In this document: in pieces, positions 61,139 to 64,000 of the stretch
Layout: each line of letters begins with the position of its first letter
Numbering within the stretch: the stretch's first letter is position 1
Assembly: GCA_022376925.1 (NCBI GenBank)
Contig: JAIOJX010000001.1
Coordinates: 2,389,501-2,453,500, forward strand
Source of the DNA: Tragulus kanchil
Lineage: Eukaryota; Chordata; Mammalia; Artiodactyla; Tragulidae
Reading direction: 5' to 3'
DNA length: 64,000 nucleotides
Made by a program: the position numbers and the translations under genes
Notes under the pieces: model-generated
What the model was told of the DNA's origin: nothing
Database searches by the model: none
The model's input: the letters and a program-made list of their open reading frames with translations, nothing else

Positions 61139-62045
61139 CTGCAGGTGCACAAGGAATGGGTCCCCTGTGCTGGGAGTGCTCAGCTCCACACCCAGCCGAG
61201 GCCCTGCGCGTGGACCCAGGGCAGTGACCCACCTTGGGAATGCCAGCCTGGCACACCTGGGCATCCATAACGCGTGAAGATATACTGGAAGCCGTGGCTC
61301 GTGGGCCCTCAGGGCCAGTGGGATATTTAGGGGCCCACACAGGAATCTGAAAGCCCCAGGCCCTGCCTGCCCACCCTGGTGTGGCCCACACTGGCGGCAT
61401 CTCCTCTGGACTCCAGCGTGGAGAGCAGCTCTCCGCTCCCTCAGCGGCACTCCAAGCTGAGGCCTTGCTCTGGCCTCAGAGTTCTCTACTGTCTCTTTCT
61501 AGTCCGGTAACAGGGAAGTTGAGCGAGAGGCAGGGAGGCAAGGCGACAGGCACAGGGATAAGGGGGATAGAAAGGCAGAACAGGGATTTCCCCGGTCCAG
61601 TGGCTAAGACCCTGTGCTCCCAATGCTGGGGACCTGGGTTCAATCCCTGGTCAGGGAACTAGATCCCACATACCGTAACTAAGACCCAGTGCAACCAAAT
61701 AAATATTTCAAAAATTAAAAATAAATAAATAAATAAATAAAGCCACTTATTTAAAAAAAAAAAAAAAGAAAGGCAGAACAGAGAATGAAGGAAGAAGTAT
61801 GGACGGATGGAAGGAAGGAAGGAGGGAAGGAAAGGTGTAGTGGGGACACACTTGCAGAGGCCCCTCCTCCTGATAACACCTTCCCTTGCCTTTCCAGATG
61901 CCAGGAGAGGGGAGGGCTTGGCCCTTGACTTGGGACCAACGGCTTCCCCTCCGAGTCTGTTTCCTGACAGGGACACAGATAGTTTTCCAGCATACCTGAG
62001 AGGGTGTATGGGGCAGACAGCCATGACTCCCTGGCAGGTGTGACT

Positions 62046-62440
62046 GTGACCTCATCTGGAGGTAAGGTCTTTGAATATGTAATTAGTTAAGATGAAGTTG
62101 CACGAGAGTAGGGTGTGCCTTAAACCTAATGACTGGTGTCCTTATAAGAGAAGGAACCTTTTGGAAAAGACACACAGAGAAAAGAATGTCACGTACAGAT
62201 GGAGGCAGAGACTGAAGTGACGTGTCTACAATACAAGGGACGCCAAAGGTTGCTGGCAGCCACGTGGCGCTGGGAGCGAGGCCTGGAACAGACTCCCCCT
62301 TGGAGCCTCCGCAGGGAATCAGCCCCGCCAGCACCAGGATTTTGGCGCCCTGGACCACAGCACCAGGAGTGAACCCATTTCCATTGTTCTAGGCCTCATT
62401 TCTCATGGCAGCTGCAGGAAACGAATAGCAGGCAGCAGAC
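62046..62440 (+). mobile_element. LTR-like interspersed repeat in NSDHL intron
   Basis: GACTGGTGTCCTTATAAGAG and GTAATTAGTTAAGATGAAG are shared in order with the repeat at 875-1170, so both belong to one old family (MaLR/MLT-like). No coding capacity. Confidence 0.5.
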
Positions 62441-62528
62441 AAAAGGCCACAGCAGAGAAGGGGCAACTGTGACTGAGCCTTATTATGGGGCTGGAGACAT
62501 GGAGGGGAGCAGTCAGCGGCTGACTTAC

Positions 62529-62671
62529 CCGATCACAAACTTCATCTTGCCTTTCTTGGCTGCCTCGATGAGAATGGGGACCAACTGGGGGTCCCTTGGG
62601 CCAAAGATGCCATGAGGGCGGATGGCTGTGGTTAAGAAATTCCTCTCAGGATCATTGGCGCTCAGGACTGC
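62529..62671 (-). CDS. NSDHL: NSDHL coding exon ([13 protein letters not shown]...MKFVIG)
   Basis: 143 nt. Acceptor CTCCTGCAG, donor GTAAGT. It encodes [20 protein letters not shown], then [20 protein letters not shown] and GKMKFVI, almost identical to human NSDHL. NSDHL is sterol-4-alpha-carboxylate 3-dehydrogenase (decarboxylating), an NAD(P)-dependent short-chain dehydrogenase that acts in C4 demethylation of sterols during cholesterol synthesis at the ER and lipid droplets. The catalytic Tyr-xxx-Lys and the nucleotide-binding fold are encoded by exons beyond the right edge. Confidence 0.97.
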
Positions 62672-64000
62672 CTGCAGGAGAGCAGAGGGGATGTGTGGCC
62701 TGCAGATACTACCTCTCTATCCCTTTCCCACCCCAACACCCACATCTGGAAACGTGGGCCAGAGAGCTGTAGCCAAGCCGGAAGACCCAACAGAAAGGAC
62801 TGGGCTTAAGTACAGAGAAGCAGGTTTTGTCTCCAAAGGAATAAGACTTCCCAAAGGGATCTGCTAGGTTGTTGCTAAAAACGGGGATCACGATGCTGCT
62901 ACTGCTGGGCTGTGTGTTGACGACACGAGAGGGCTCCCGTCAGCTCCTTCTGCCACTTCACTGAGGGCTTCTACTCTATGGTGGCAAAACCCTTGCTGGT
63001 GTTTTGCTACCAGCAAGTTCAAGCTACTTGGTGCCTGTGCGCACCGGGACAGGAGCTACCCGGAAGTGTCTCGGCGGTGTTGACCTGTCGGGTGCTCTGA
63101 CGGCTCTCTGTGCTCCGAGCAGCAGCAGACAGACCTGGTCTGGAACTTGCAAAAGTGAGGCCTCTGTCCCTGCACTGTGACGCCCTCAGGTCTCCCAGCA
63201 GATGAGCTCTGCTGGAACTTTCCGAGGTGGAGCAATAGCAAACAGCTGGGGGACAGCTGGTGCTCAGGCCGTGTAGGGGATTCAGGCCAATGCAGCCGTA
63301 AGCTCCGGTTCCATATGCGCCAGCTGTGAAAGGAAATACCTGGGAGAGGTAACCTCATAGCTGCCTGGCTGAGGTGAGCTACCCGTGGCTGATGAGCACC
63401 CATGGCCTGCAACATGGGGCATCCTCCTGGTAATAATCTTCTGGATGAGTGCCTGTTACACGGCCCACACCACTGCTACAACTAGCTACTCCCTCGTGAA
63501 CCTGGCTTGACAAGTGGAAAAGTACTTTTCCTTACAATAAAGCAAGATCCTTCCGTTGTTTGCTTTTAAGAGAGAAAAAAAAGAGGAGTGCAATAGTACT
63601 AGGAAGTGTATTCAAATGAAAAGACACTCAAGCATTTAGCCAAATTCTGCCTGCTGCTTTGGATTATCATAAATGGTCTGATTTCTGGAGCCACGGAGTA
63701 AACGTGCACGGAGCAGAGGCTGAGCGCGCCTCCGGTGCCGCACAGCCTCAGGAAGCCTCTGAACCTCTGCACTAACTCTCCTCTGCACCCTGGCGAAGAT
63801 GACAGTGCCTGCCTCATGGGGTCATGGCGAAGTGTAAATGAAGCTATTCCTCATAAAACACAGAGTAGCATCTGGCCACAATAAGCTATTCTGTTACTGT
63901 TTTTTCTGATATCATTTTTAGAATTTAATTTTATCCACAAATTTTATTTCACAAGTTACACAGGCTTCAGAATGCTTACTTCCTATGTTCATAAACATTC
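62672..64000. other. NSDHL: NSDHL intron at right edge
   Basis: The next upstream NSDHL exon (with the catalytic Tyr-xxx-Lys) was looked for and not found, so it lies beyond 64000. A MIR-like fragment sits at about 63785-63890 (CCTGCCTCATGGGGTCATGG, CGAAGTGTAAATGAAGC). Confidence 0.6.

Larger units (their letters stand above)
59844..62060. repeat. Direct duplication D15, unit 1.108 kb, junction 60952
   Basis: 59844-60951 recurs from 60952. The unit holds one NSDHL exon, a CHR-type SINE and AAAT/GGAA microsatellites. A single C is missing at the end of the first copy (GACTCCTGG versus GACTCCCTGG). Confidence 0.95.

Overview
The window is mammalian nuclear DNA from a ruminant, most likely a bovid. 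Two single-copy multi-exon genes are recognisable. The intergenic DNA carries Bov-tA/BovA-type SINEs, CHR-type tRNA-derived SINEs and a BovB (RTE) LINE, which together point to ruminants. The gene pair, NSDHL followed by ZNF185 on the same strand, is the order known from mammalian Xq28-type sequence, so this is probably X chromosome. No bacterial, plasmid, CRISPR or viral gene system is present.

Layout (both genes read on the minus strand, right to left). NSDHL: three 3' coding exons lie at 62529-62671, 59928-60030 (repeated at 61036-61138) and 58885-59217, with a poly(A) signal at 58822-58827. The catalytic 5' part lies beyond the right edge. ZNF185: the start-codon exon is at 9875-9953, followed by ten further coding exons down to position 68. 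The C-terminal LIM-domain part lies beyond the left edge. A CpG-rich block at about 24.7-26.5 kb is the best candidate for the ZNF185 promoter and first non-coding exon. The roughly 49 kb between the genes holds no gene I recognise. It contains L1, L2, MIR, MER5A/hAT, LTR-like, BovB and ruminant SINE sequence, in many cases nested.

The dominant structural signal is not a gene. Fifteen separate places carry a direct, back-to-back duplication of about 1.06-1.14 kb (junctions near 2011, 4091, 6281, 12559, 17346, 20055, 25130, 29320, 32502, 38956, 41112, 43252, 45362, 47486 and 60952). The repeated sequences are unrelated to each other, but the unit length is nearly constant. The copies are almost identical except in the last few hundred bases of the first copy and the first bases of the second, where single bases are lost from G/C runs. 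This is what concatenated contigs with an uncollapsed overlap of about 1.1 kb would look like, and I read it as an assembly artefact adding about 16 kb. If so, the true locus is about 47-48 kb. The artefact duplicates four ZNF185 exons and one NSDHL exon, and one ZNF185 exon copy carries a false frameshift.

The two genes are neighbours, with no functional link visible here. NSDHL is an ER/lipid-droplet enzyme of cholesterol synthesis. ZNF185 is an actin-associated LIM protein.
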